NCBI GenBank assembly: GCA_963575745.1
Contig: CAUYUJ010018571.1
Location: 260,475 to 324,474, forward strand
DNA length: 64,000 nucleotides
Reading direction: 5' to 3'
Origin: Prorocentrum cordatum
Lineage: Eukaryota; Sar; Dinophyceae; Prorocentrales; Prorocentraceae
A program made the translations under genes and the position numbers. The notes under the pieces were generated by a model. That model saw only the letters and a program-made list of their open reading frames with translations. It was not told the origin of the DNA and did no database searches. Shown one piece after another: positions 44,356-54,705 of this stretch. Every line of letters starts with the position of its first letter. Position 1 is the stretch's first letter.

Positions 44356-45110
44356 GCAGGGCGCCACCTACATGATGCTCGCGTCGTTGTCGTCGTCGTC
44401 GTCGTTCGTCGCTTGTGGCTCATCGCCGTCGTGCGCGCGGGCGCGATTGTGGTGCCCGAGCCGCACGGCGGGGGGGAGGGGGGGCGTTACATGATAACCC
44501 TCCGTGGCCCCCCTGCTTGTAATGCCCATCGTCGCTGAAAATAAGAAGCGCGCTCTTAGGTCAGGGCATCTGCGAGCGGAAGTTTTGCGAGGATGTCTCA
44601 TGCTAGATGGGTTTCCGAACGGGAGGCCCTCGACTTGTCTTGCCCACGGCTGCCGCTCGATACATCATCGATGTTCTGATGTTGCCCAGGGCTCTCGCGT
44701 GGGACGTCCAGGCATGTCTTATATTGGAGGGGTTGTTGTGTGGGGGGTTGTCCAGATTGTTGTTGATACTTTGGTACCCCACAAGACATAGTTGGTCGGG
44801 CCATCCAGAAAGCGTCGTCAAAAGGTTGGGCTTTTCTGTTGGGGTAGTCAGCATGCTATTATCATCGTTTGCGCAGGCGTCGTGCATGTTCGAGCGTTTC
44901 CGCGCCCGTGCGTGCACATGAGCAGTGACAGTTACCCGCCGTCACCGATATTGTTCAGCCGATTGCAACCGTGACAAAAACGATCTTGGAAATTATCCTG
45001 TGGGTCAGGAGTTTTTCATTTGATGAGTTCGCGGGGTGCCTCCTCAGGGGCCATCTTCAGGAACAGGTGACGGGGAAAATGGGAAGGGGCAGAAGAGGAA
45101 GGGCACAATT
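44356..45110. other. No recognisable gene
   Basis: Begins with GTCGTCGTCG (44386-44410). The rest is mixed sequence with short frames and no domain. Confidence 0.4.
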
Positions 45111-45117
45111 ATCGGAT

Positions 45118-45600
45118 GTCCTTCGGCCAATCCCGCCCAGTGGGGCTTCTTGGGGCCTCCTGGGCGCCTCTTGGGGCCTCGTGGGGACCTCTTCGGGCGG
45201 AAGGCTTGGATTTTCGGTTCGTGTTCCCTCTCTTGGAACATTCTTAGGGCCGTGTTGGGGCCAAGTTGGGCCGTTTTGGGCGCTGCGGCGCTATTGGGTT
45301 GTTTTGGGGTCATCTTGGAAGCCTCTGGGGCCGATTTGGGATGGTTTGGGGGGTTTTGGGCCGGGTCGGAGCGTCGGAAGGCCGACCAGGCGAGAGAACG
45401 CGAAATTCTTGGAACAACCCAAGGGACATCCTTGATTTTTGTTCTCCCAGGGCCCTCTTGGTGGGCCTCTTCGAAGCTGTTTGTGGGGGTCTCTCGGGCC
45501 GCCTTGGGACAATTTGGGTGCCATCTGGAGCCTCTGTTTTGGACCTCATACGCCTGCGTTGGACCTCGTGCGCTGTCTTTGGGTTTGGAGAGGCTTTGGA
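45118..45600 (+). repeat. GGGGCCTCTTGGGG-type minisatellite, forward, degenerate
   Basis: Words such as GGGGCTTCTTGGGGCCTCCT, GGCGCCTCTTGGGGCCTCGT, TTTTGGGGTCATCTTGG and GGGCCCTCTTGGTGGGCC recur. The spacing is about 15-20 bp and decays toward the 3' side. Confidence 0.6.
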
Positions 45601-47182
45601 GGTCCCGGGAACGCGTCGTTGAGGAGCTCGGCCCCCTTCTCCCCCCCTCCCCGTCAGACCGATTCTTTTGGACCCCAGGCGAGGGGGAAAAGGGGGAGGG
45701 GGAAAGCCACATGTCTCACGCGCCTTGTCACCCTCCAGCAATCGGGGGTAGGCGGATCTGGTTTCACGGGTTCTGGTGCACGTGTGTATCCGCCGCCGCG
45801 TCTGGGCATGCACGTCCCCCTCCACATCCGAATATTCTCGCAGTGTTCGCGCGCTTCCGCGTCCGTGTCTGCACTTGAGCTTTGACAGTGAGCAGCACCA
45901 TCCTTGAAGGCCTCGTCTCGTATTTGCTCAGTCTATTGCAATCGTTGACAAAAGCGACTGCGCAGGATTATAATGATACGTTCCAGGATTTCCCGATGTT
46001 TCCCAGACATCCAAACGTTCCACACGGGCGGCAGAAACGAGGGCCGTTAGATGCTCTGGAAACATTGGGGCGTATCCTGAGCTAATCGTATCATGACATG
46101 GTGTTCGACCTGGATGCTTCTCCGCCCGTCTTCCTCTCGCGTTCCCTCCTGCACTCATTCTCGCCACTCGGCCTCCACGCCCTTGCTTTCGTCCTTGCCT
46201 CGCCCGTCGTCAGCCTTCGTCGCTGAGGTGAAATCGGCCGCCGACCGCGTGAACCGTAGTGTCCGCTCAGATTTCCGTTCGTGTTGCATGCGTTGCCGCG
46301 GAATGGACAGCCAAATTGTCAACTTGGCGCGCGGAGTGCTCTGGCGCGATCTGGCCACGCGTTCGTGGCCCGACGCGCCCATGGGGCCGCCGCGCAAGGT
46401 GCCTTTCGGCGAGTTTGCGTTCTTGGGTTGTCGTTGGCGGTCTCGAAATTGTCCCGTGTGCCTGGCCATTGGAGGTAGGCGAACGGGGGCAAACGGGGAT
46501 CGAGGAATTGGGGGCTGCGGAGCGTGGGGAGGGGGGCGGGGGACTCTGTTGCACGCAGCTGTTTTCGGCCCCGCCGCTGCGCCTTCCTCGATACACGCCT
46601 CGAGGAGGCCTATAATCCTCGATGCTCCTCGAGAGGAAGATGCGGGTGGAGGAGGAACCCCTTTTGGAATCGTTTTGTAAGGCACAGCGTGTTGGGGAGG
46701 AGAGGTGGGAAAGAGAAGAGCCAGAGGCCCCGAAGCCCGCGGAGACGACGGTCCTCTCTCTCTCTGGCCCTTCGCCCCCCTCCAAACGGAGGGTGGGGGG
46801 AGGCCGCCAGAATGGCAGGGTGGGTTCAGGGCGTCGCTCCTCCCCAGTACGCTGTGCCGCGGCCGCGCTCGAGGAAGCTCCAGCCATCGGGCTCATCAGG
46901 ACGGCGCCCAGGAGCCGAATGCACAGCGCACTGTCAGCCCACGGCGCGCCAGCGATTGAGCGCTGGGCCGTGGCACCGCCGAGAGGCGGGGGGGGTTGAG
47001 GGCAGCCCCGAACCAGGCAGAACGACGGCGGCTGACCACACTTGGCACTCTCGCGCGCCAGGGATCTCGAAGCCGAGCCGCCGCCCCCACGGCACGCCGG
47101 CGGGGTGAGTGTTGGGCCGGGGCGCCGCCGTCCAGCGGGGGGGTTCCAATGGCATCTCCGAGCCGATGCAAACCGGAGGCTT
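45601..47182. other. GC-rich, open on both strands, no gene supported
   Basis: A 396-residue minus-strand frame and several plus-strand frames overlap (46093-47457). The translations are Arg/Ala/Ser-rich and no domain is recognisable, so composition is the simpler explanation. Confidence 0.4.
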
Positions 47183-47235
47183 GGCATCGCTCGGACGTGT
47201 GCATTTTTTCTCGGCGAGAACCATCGAGGACCGTC
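47183..47235 (+). repeat. CTTGGCATCGCTCGGACGTG repeat family member
   Basis: TTGGCATCGCTCGGACGTGT followed by GCATTTTTTCTCGGCGAGAA and CCATCGAG matches 34411-34451 closely. The family also has members near 24021 and, reversed, near 28142. Confidence 0.6.
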
Positions 47236-47377
47236 CTGGACCATCGAGCAAAAAAAATACGCACGAAACCGAAAAATGCACGGATAATGGACGTCAGCGA
47301 GAGCCCGTAGATGACCGCCCGAGCTTCCACCAGCGGGCGAAGAGCGCCTCTCAAAAGCGCCGAAAGATAGGGCCCTG

Positions 47378-48010
47378 TCAGCAGACCTCATTGAGAGCCT
47401 CAAGAGTCGTGCACGACAGTCCACCGAAGCTTGGACAACGAGCGGCGCCAAGAACAAACCGGCTTGGGTTGCGGATCGTTCGCCGTTTCGTCGATGTTTT
47501 TTTGAACAGCTCCTCGGACCGAGCAGCGCCCATCCAAAGCAAGGCCTCGAACGCCTCCTCGTGGAGAGGCGTGTGGTGGATCACGTCGGTTTCAAGCCAA
47601 TGCACTCCAGACTGAATCTGGTATAATTCCGAGACAGGAGGGTACGTGCTCTCAGCCGCAAGCGCCTCGGGGCTGACAACAGCGTTGGCCGTACCGTTAG
47701 ACATGGCGTCAAACACCGCCGCTTCTTCCTGAGAAGTTGTGGCCACACCCGCCAATTCTGAGATCTGCGGTGCGGCAACATGCCCAGCAAAGGTGTTGGC
47801 ATCATGATTAATCCCCAAGTCGGCCTTCACCTCGATAACATGGGGAGGCAGTTGGGAGGAGAGGCTGGCCACCAACAGAGAGTACACGGCGACGAAGAAT
47901 TCATCCTCCGTGTCGGAAGTCCCTATGGAGCGATCGGCCGAAGCCGAAACAGACAGGTTCTGCGAGCAATTCTGTAGTGCCCGACTCCTCGTCCGAGGTC
48001 GCGAGCGATG
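47378..48010 (-). CDS. Unidentified coding-like exon
   Basis: The minus-strand frame is open from the stop at 48011-48013 to TGA at 47378-47380, 211 codons including the stop. The translation is unusually natural for this window, without the Arg/Pro/Gly bias of most frames: for example LSSQLPPHVIEVKADLGINH and YQIQSGVHWLETDVIHHTPL. There is no ATG in the first third, so this may be an internal or terminal exon of a split gene. Sequence on the same strand upstream (48054-48330), in another frame, also looks protein-like. I do not recognise a family. A decayed gene is an alternative. Confidence 0.35.
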   Translation of the reverse strand, partial: HRSRPRTRSRALQNCSQNLSVSASADRSIGTSDTEDEFFVAVYSLLVASLSSQLPPHVIEVKADLGINHDANTFAGHVAAPQISELAGVATTSQEEAAVFDAMSNGTANAVVSPEALAAESTYPPVSELYQIQSGVHWLETDVIHHTPLHEEAFEALLWMGAARSEELFKKTSTKRRTIRNPSRFVLGAARCPSFGGLSCTTLEALNEVC

Positions 48011-48013
48011 TCA

Positions 48014-48487
48014 GGCTGCGCCTGCGCACGGCGAGCACCGCGCGGCTGTGACCTCACGCAGGGCCGTGCTGGTCGAGCTGGCCGTGGCGCCGCAGGGCTC
48101 GGCGCACCTCCTCGGAGGTGGCCCTGCGCGCAGGGAGCCGCGCCGCCCCAGCCACGCGCAGACTGCCCTCGGCGGGCCCGAGGGCGTCCGCCTCTCCAGG
48201 ACCGGACAACGCACGCGTGAGCTGTGCCGCCTCGTCCACCGAGCTGACGTGGGCGACCCAGGCGCCGTGACGCACCGAGAAGCGGGAAGCCACCCTGCGA
48301 CGAGGCATCGCTGCGTGCCCGCACCCGCGAGGGGGGGCTGCCGTGAGGGTGTGCAGCGACGAGTGGCGAAACGCCAAGCTCTCCTGAGCCCGACTGGCTC
48401 GAGCATGTGTTCCCCGAGGTTCCCGGGTGGGTACGCGTCCACCCTCCCAGGCTATTTCGCTCCTGTCGTCGCCTCCGATAGGCCGCG
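48014..48487. other. GC-rich, possibly part of a minus-strand gene
   Basis: A minus-strand frame reads GAWVAHVSSVDEAAQLTRAL and TSEEVRRALRRHGQLDQHGP between about 48280 and 48054. This could be an upstream exon of the frame at 47378-48010. No domain is recognised. Confidence 0.25.
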
Positions 48488-48605
48488 CAGGAGAGGAAGG
48501 CAATGAGTAGCAGGAGGATGAGGAGGAGGAGGAGGAGGAGGAGGAGGGAGCGGGAGGAGGAGGGAATCGGCGGAGGAGGAGGAGGAGGAGGAGGAGGAGG
48601 GGAAG
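48488..48605. repeat. GGAGGA purine microsatellite
   Basis: AGGAGGAGGAGG units in two blocks (about 48510-48550 and 48570-48602). Confidence 0.9.
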
Positions 48606-49250
48606 ACTGCCACGGGCCACGGCTCCCTTGCCCGCGACAGGGGGCTCGAGCCCCGCGCCCGCCCCGACGCGTGTCGCGCGCCCACGCGGGCGCGCGCGCG
48701 CGGGGAGGGGGGCCATGCGCTCCGGCCGGGCCGGGGAGGAGGCAGCGCCCCTCAGATCTGGGCAGCTGGACAAACGAAGCGACGGCCGGCTTTCCACCCT
48801 GTTCGTCCCCTGGAGGCCGCCTCCTGGCCCCAGGGCCTCCTCTGCTGCTTCTGGGAGGGGAAGGGCCACCGCCCCTGATCGGTGCGATCGGATCGGGTAC
48901 GGAAAGGATGAGTGCAAGGATGGCCGCATCTCTTTTCCATTTTGGACAGAGCTCGCCGTCGGTGTCATGACGGACGTTTTTCAGAGGGAGGCAAAAGGAT
49001 GCCTGCCCTGCGGCCGCTGCTGGTTTTGGGCAGCATCTCCTGTTGGTCATCGTATTTTTTTTCCGGGATCCATTGCGGGCGTGCCAAATTGAGATCCCGG
49101 CATCGCGAGTAAAAACAGTGACGGCCGGTTTTCCACTGTGCTTGGGCTTTGGAGAACGCTTCCCGGCACCAGGACCATCAAACAGCTACCCAAGATGAAA
49201 CGTTGGTCCCCGGGAAGAGATCGATATCCTCGTGCCTGAGTCGCGAAACA
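48606..49250. other. No gene supported
   Basis: Begins with very GC-rich DNA including GCGCGCGCGC (48691-48700), then mixed sequence. Overlapping frames on both strands lack domains. Confidence 0.4.
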
Positions 49251-49254
49251 GTAA

Positions 49255-49345
49255 TGACGTCGGAGGAGACAGCGCAAGCGACGGCGGCGGCAACGACGGC
49301 GACGACAGCGGTGACGGCGACGACGACGGCGGCAACGATGTAGCT
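49255..49345. repeat. GACGGCGACGAC repeat
   Basis: ACGACGGCGACGACAGCGGT-type trinucleotide-based sequence for about 85 bp. Confidence 0.75.
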
Positions 49346-49594
49346 GTTTGAGGGTCTATTGGCATCCAGAGGCTTCTAGCGCTCGAACCTGTCCCTCGCG
49401 ACCACCTGCGAAGCCCTCGCGGACCTCCGACACGTTCCCCAATCTGTGCTTGCGCCGAAGGGGTCCTTTCGGAAGCTGAAGGATCGTGCGAAAGTTACCC
49501 GCGGATTTTGGTCGCACGCTGGGTTGCCGGGTTCCCGGTTCTGGGTTCCCGGCCGATTTCGGAGGGCGGCGAGGTTCCCGGGTTCTTGGTCGAT

Positions 49595-49845
49595 CTTCTT
49601 ATCGATCGGTCTCACCGTCGACCTCGTTACCCATTTCTCTATCGATCTCACAATCGATCTCATTATCGATCTCACAAGTGATCTCACTAGAGATCGCATG
49701 AGCGATCTAGCGACCGATCTCACTATCGATCTCATTGACTCGATTCCACTCTCGGTCTCACGATCGACCTTACAATCGTCTTCATTATCGATTCCGCTAT
49801 CGATCTCATTATCGATCTCACAATCGATCTCAAGATCTATAGTAT
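49595..49845 (+). repeat. 12-bp tandem repeat, ATCGATCTCACT
   Basis: About twenty degenerate copies of ATCGATCTCACT/ATCGATCTCATT follow one another with period 12 (clearest at 49660-49740 and 49795-49835). A frame of 12-bp multiples reads IDLTIDLI-type repeats; its complement reads Asp/Glu-rich repeats. ATCGAT in each unit is palindromic. Confidence 0.85.
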
Positions 49846-49887
49846 TAATTTTCAAATCATCCACTGATTGGGTTTTACCAGGTATAA

Positions 49888-50751
49888 TTACATTTGTGAG
49901 TGCCGTGTATTCGAATCGTGCTTTTCAAATCTGAGTTCATTAATCTCCTTCGTTCTCCCGAGGTCGAGGGCGTCGCTGGTCGCTGAAGCCTGGGCCTCGA
50001 CTGCGTCGGTCTGAGCCTCATTTTTGATCGATGGTGCCGATGCAAATGAGCTCGACATGGGGCCCTTGGTTATGAGCACTGCCCGTGTCCACGGTGTCGC
50101 GGTCATCGGTGATCATACTATCAACATCTTGGCCCTCGCTGCTTGTGGGAATCGTCTGAAGCAGACTCGATTCGTCATGCGTCTGGACGTTAGTGCCCTG
50201 TGCCGAGGTGCGGCCATCGACGCACTGGAAGCCGAACTGGTCGTTCTCGTTGGCTGAGGTGTCGTTGCCTTCATTCTCGACGAGCATCGTCTGCTGAGAC
50301 GTGTTCTCATCGGGAATGCCGATGCTGATATGGATTTGAGCTTTCACACCGTCCATGGTGTTCGATCCAGCGGGACCAGAATTCTGGATGTCGGAGCGTT
50401 GTGCACTTCGAAGCTGTGTTCATTGATCTGAGCCTGGATCTGGGCAGTCACGTCCATTCTGGAGTCGATGATGTCGGCGCCTGGATGAGGCCTTCGCGTT
50501 GGCGGTAGTGTGAGCAGAGGCGCATCATCGTGGAGACCCACACGTCAGAATCATGTAGTCGCCGCTCACGGCTGCGTCGTTGTCAATGTCTTCGTTGACA
50601 TTGCAGTTCGCGTGATTGTCGTTTGATCGTCGAGTTTTCGGGTGCTGATAGCGTCGGAACCCTCGACGGTGTAGAGGCTATCATTTTGGGTCTTGCCGCA
50701 GGCGTCGCCGACACTGCCCAAGCTGGACGTGAGGATGTGACCTTCTAGCAC
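49888..50751 (-). pseudogene. Decayed coding-like region, product unknown
   Basis: Four consecutive minus-strand frames read protein-like, Ser/Thr/Asp/Gln-rich sequence: SLGSVGDACGKTQNDSLYTV (50751-50566), DVTAQIQAQINEHSFEVHNA (within 50541-50344), GIPDENTSQQTMLVENEGND (50356-50018) and TDAVEAQASATSDALDLGRT (50106-49888). They are in different frames. Either frameshifts have broken one gene or introns separate the parts. No conserved domain is recognisable; low-complexity, disordered protein is likely. Confidence 0.35.
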
Positions 50752-51404
50752 AACGTAGCCTGCCGCAAGCCCCGTTGGCTTGTCCTCTTGCCGAGAACCG
50801 TGTTTCAGCTCTGCCTTCCTTGTGGGCTGCCTCCCAACAACCTTTCAACACAAGTGTGGAGGATGTGGAGAACTGAAGTGCGGTGACAGTCTTGCGCGTG
50901 GGGATCGCCACTCGTCTCTCGTCTTCAGCCCATGTGTTGGCATGCATGCGGCGCGGCTGGAGGACGGCTGCGGGACCTCTCTGTCTCTCATTCTTTATGG
51001 GCGTGCGATCTTTTTCCGGCGTTCAGAGTGTTACCAGCGGCGCGGATTTGCACAAGTTTCACAGGCGGGTGGACCACGAGAGGTTACCGGCGGAAGACGT
51101 GGTGGCCATTGAGTTCCCGCTGCGGTTTGCAGTGGTGGCTTGCGGCCTGTACGCGGGGCCGAGGTGGCTCGCCTGCCAAGGGGCGGCCTCGCGTTCTCTT
51201 CTTCTTCGCTGATTGTCCCCTCACGCGCTTGCTGCACCGCCTCCCTGTTCGGATCCCGACGGGCCGCCCGTCCGTCAGGCCTTGAGTCGTCGTGGACGAC
51301 GTCGGTGGGCAGGCGCTCGGCACCTGCAGGCACGTGGCGCCGCAGCTCGGGCCAGGCGGGCGAGAAGGGTCGTGGACGGCTTCCCCATTCCGAGGCTTGT
51401 CTTA
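50752..51404. other. No recognisable gene
   Basis: GC-rich with several overlapping frames on both strands. Nothing identifiable. Confidence 0.4.
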
Positions 51405-51556
51405 AGTCGGGCCTGTCCCTCTACAGGGGGGAATATTCAAACATTGTAAAAAAATCTGGGGACTATGTTTTGAGCATTCTTTCGCAAGTTTGGAATATTT
51501 TCTGAGTATGTTCTATTTTTCGTCGAGCATCCCCCTGTAGGGGGACACGCCCGACT
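51405..51556. mobile_element. MITE-like element, 152 bp, TA flanks
   Basis: Left end AGTCGGGCCTGTCCCTCTAC then AGGGGG; the reverse complement of the right end reads AGTCGGGCGTGTCCCCCTAC then AGGGGG, so 24 of 26 bases match. TA lies directly outside both ends (51403-51404 and 51557-51558). The interior is AT-rich (for example TTGTAAAAAAATCTGGGG) and non-coding. Size, ends and flanks fit a non-autonomous TA-targeting DNA transposon. Confidence 0.8.
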
Positions 51557-51589
51557 TAGGCTGGTGGCCTCGGCTCGCCTCGTCATCCG

Positions 51590-53335
51590 TTGTGCCAGCG
51601 TGCTCCCCGCGCGGCGGAGGCCGCTCCAGTCTCCTCACAGGGCTGCTGCTCGCAGCCTCGGCACCGAAGCACCGGGCACGCGCCTGGGCCGCGAGCGTCG
51701 GGGACGCGGGGTGGGGCGGTGGTGAGGATTCCGCGACTGGATTTAGGGAGGATCAGAGCTTCTGCGTTTTCCCGAATTCCCAATTCCAGATCCTGCTCAC
51801 GTTTCATAAATGCTGTCTGGCTGGTAGTCGAATTGCACCCCCGTGCCCTGCACAGGGCCGAGCAGCCGACAGGCATGCTCGCGTGGTTGCGCTCGCTCAG
51901 AGCTCAGGCGCTGCAGTCCTTTTGCCGTTGTCGCCGTGGTGCGGCCACCGGCTTGACTCTTCAGGCGGTCAGCGTGGGCGTCCGTATCGACCTATTGCCC
52001 AATCGCGTACTGCGGTTTGGGCCTCACGCGAAAATGGAACGTTCTTTATGCCATCTTCGAGGATGCGATTCGAGGTTTAATTGCCACCTCCGCGCCCTGG
52101 ACCAAGGCCATCTCGCCAGCGCGAGTTTACGTCATTGCGATAAAAGGGGCCAGGGCTGGATTGGTATTTCCGCGCGTAACATTGTATTGTCTTCTAGGGA
52201 AGTGCTGGGTATGTTCAGGATTTCCCCCTCCACGGTTGGTCGTTTGGCTGAGGAGGTGGCCAGGGATGTGTTTGATGTTTGGGATTTAGACGTTGGGACT
52301 GGGTCCCTGGGAGTTCCTGAAAGGGTCGGCCCCGTGCCTTGGAGGCCGCTACAGAAGCTGGGCTCTAGGTCTTTGGATGTCTGGTCCAAGGGCCATGCCC
52401 GCTCCCCGAGGACCTCGTCCTCGGGCGCTCGCAGGACCCAGCAGCGCCGCGCCTCTTCTGCCATCAGCACTCGGCTTCCAGCGAACGCAAACTGCGTAGC
52501 GGCGGGCCAAACACGCTGCTCCGTCCCGGGCTTGACTGCTCCGCCTGGCAGGCTGGCGGACAGCGGTCTGTTCCTCCAGAGCTTCGCGCGGCCGCGGGAG
52601 TTGCCGAGCAGAACGGGCAGGCCTCGGAGTTCTCTGCAGCAGGAGGCCTCCCTAACCCGAGCATGTTCGCTACACCTGAGCTGCGCCTCGACGACTGCCA
52701 GATCATGTGGGCGAAACGACCTTCCTAGATACGCATGCCAGGCAGACTGTTCACTGGCAGATGTAAGTCTTATTCTCACAAGGCCCCCTCCTCCGTCGCG
52801 ATGGATGGTCATTGGTGTATGGTCGGCGGTTGAGCGTTTCCTGCAGCATGCGTGGGATGGGGAACACTTCGCTCTGGCCGCGCTGCATCAAGTTGTGCCA
52901 AGAGCATGGCTGGTCAAGAGCCTCGGGGGAGGAGCTCGGAAGGGCGGGGACTCCGGGGAGCGCTGGTGGCGGAGCGCGATGGGTGCGATGCGGATGGGTT
53001 CAGCTGGGCCGCGCCGCCTCGCTGCCAACTCCGCGCCGTCTCGCTGCAAGCGTGGGTGGCGTGTGGGAAGGAGCTCGGCAGTATCTTGCAGACGTTTGCC
53101 CATGGAGTTCGGATGGCTCGCGTTTTCGACGCCGACGGCGCCCTCGTCCTGGCCGCACCCGGGCTGCTCCGCTGCGGCTCGTGCGGAGCCTCCGCCTGAA
53201 GCGCGGCCCCCGCGGCCTCCCGCAGGCAGTGCCACGGGGGAGCGGGCGGGCTCGGGCTGCAGGCAGCAGCAGGCGCGCGTGGCCCCCGGTGTTCTCCCCT
53301 GCCGCCGCTCGAGCCAGCACGTGGGGCGGTCTCCC
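51590..53335. other. Long open frames on both strands, gene possible
   Basis: A plus-strand frame of 672 codons begins at 51590. Its middle contains FRISPSTVGRLAEEVARDVF, which looks like a helical DNA-binding motif, but its end runs into CTC repeats. A minus-strand frame of 226 codons (52132-52812) also reads protein-like (LEPSFCSGLQGTGPTLSGTP). I cannot choose between the strands and recognise no family. Introns are likely if a gene is present. Confidence 0.25.
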
Positions 53336-53480
53336 TCCTTGCCGCCTCCTCCCTCCGCCTCCTCCTCCTCCTCCGCCTCCTCCGCCTCCTCCTCCTCCTC
53401 CTCCCTTGCTCCTCCTCCTCCTCCTCCTCCTCCTCCTCCTCCCTTTCTCCTCCTCCTCCTCCCTCCTCCCTCCTCCTACG
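53336..53480. repeat. CTC microsatellite
   Basis: CCTCCTCCTCCTC units with CCGCCTCC and CCCTTG interruptions over about 145 bp. Confidence 0.9.
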
Positions 53481-54654
53481 CTCCTGCGGTATGGTGTGTC
53501 GCGGCGCGCTGGTGTCACTTGCTCGACCGTGGCCCGCTTTGGTCTCTCGCTGTCGAGGCTCGCACAGTGGGCCGAGGCGGCGTCCTCCGGACCAGGCTCG
53601 GAGGCTGAGAAGTCGGGCCTCGGGGCGCGAGCCCGTTGCCGCCGTCAAGGTTTGCTGGCATTGGTTCGGCGTCACCCCAACGTACTTTTGCTATACGTGC
53701 GTTGCCCCCCCAGGGGCGACGCGCGCACCGAGAAATCTCATAGTATATGTGTCGTGGCGTGCGCTTTCTGGCCACACCGCTCGGGAAACGATATACCACA
53801 ATGTGGATATACTGTATGTTCGGGTCGGACGCGCGCCTCCAAGGAGGACATTTAGTATTAGTATGTCTCTGTGCGTCCCATTGGTGGTGGTCTGCTGGGA
53901 ACTGAATCTCAATGATTCGTCCTCGTCCTCCCTCCTTCCGCTTTGTCCGGGATCGGTGAGACACTGCTTGGGCTCCTGCTTCCTCCTGCCCCGCCTTCCT
54001 CCCTGCAAGAGGCTGCCTGACAGCACTGGAGCGCGGCGCGCGTGGAGGGGAGGAGGAGGGAGGAAAGAAGCAGGGAGGGAGGAAGCAAAGGAGGGGTGTG
54101 AGGCGGGGGTGAGGCCAGGAGAGGGCGAGGAGCAGCGGGGGCCCTCTTGGAGGCGAAGGGGCCTCATCTGCTTCTCCTGGGCATGCTGGCCTGGGGCCCA
54201 GGGCCGGGCCAGGGGCCAGTATCTGGCTGCGGCGACGAGGGTGTTTCCCTGCAGGCCAATAGAAGCTGAGAAGCGGCGGGCAAGTTCGATCTTCGACCCT
54301 GTATCATTTCCCCTTCTTCCCCTCCCGCCCGCACTCGTGCGCCGGGAGGCGGCGGATGAGAGAGAGGGAGCGGGAGACGGGAGGAGGAGGAGGGGCGAAG
54401 AGGGGCAGGGAGGAGTTTGTTTGGGGGGGGAGGGAAGGGGGAGACGGGAGGAAGAAGTGGAGGGGCGAGGAGGGGCAGGGGAGGAGGATTTTCCACGGGA
54501 CGTTCCCACTCCGGCTGCGTCAGGGCTGCAGGGGGACGTCTTAGACGGAGCGCCTAAGCTGGCATGAGCTCGGCTCCCCAGCCCTGCCTCACGGGCCCTG
54601 CAGGCGCCCGCAGGGCAGGAGGAGTAGCAACAGCAAGGTCGGAAGGGGGGGAGT
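53481..54654. other. No gene supported; purine-rich stretch
   Basis: Mixed sequence, then a GGGAGGAGGAGG-type purine-rich region (54040-54490). Frames of 358 and 470 residues on opposite strands reflect these tracts. Confidence 0.4.
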
Positions 54655-54705
54655 GGGGAGGAGGAGGAGGAGGAGGAGGAGGAGGAGGAGGAGGGGGAGG
54701 GGGGA
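54655..54705. repeat. GGAGGA microsatellite
   Basis: Pure GGAGGAGGAGGA run from about 54655 to 54693, followed by G-rich DNA. Confidence 0.9.

Noticed and set aside
52200-52270. DNA-binding protein from the stretch FRISPSTVGRLAEEVARD
   Set aside because: It resembles a helix-turn-helix, but the opposite strand reads equally well and no other domain supports it.
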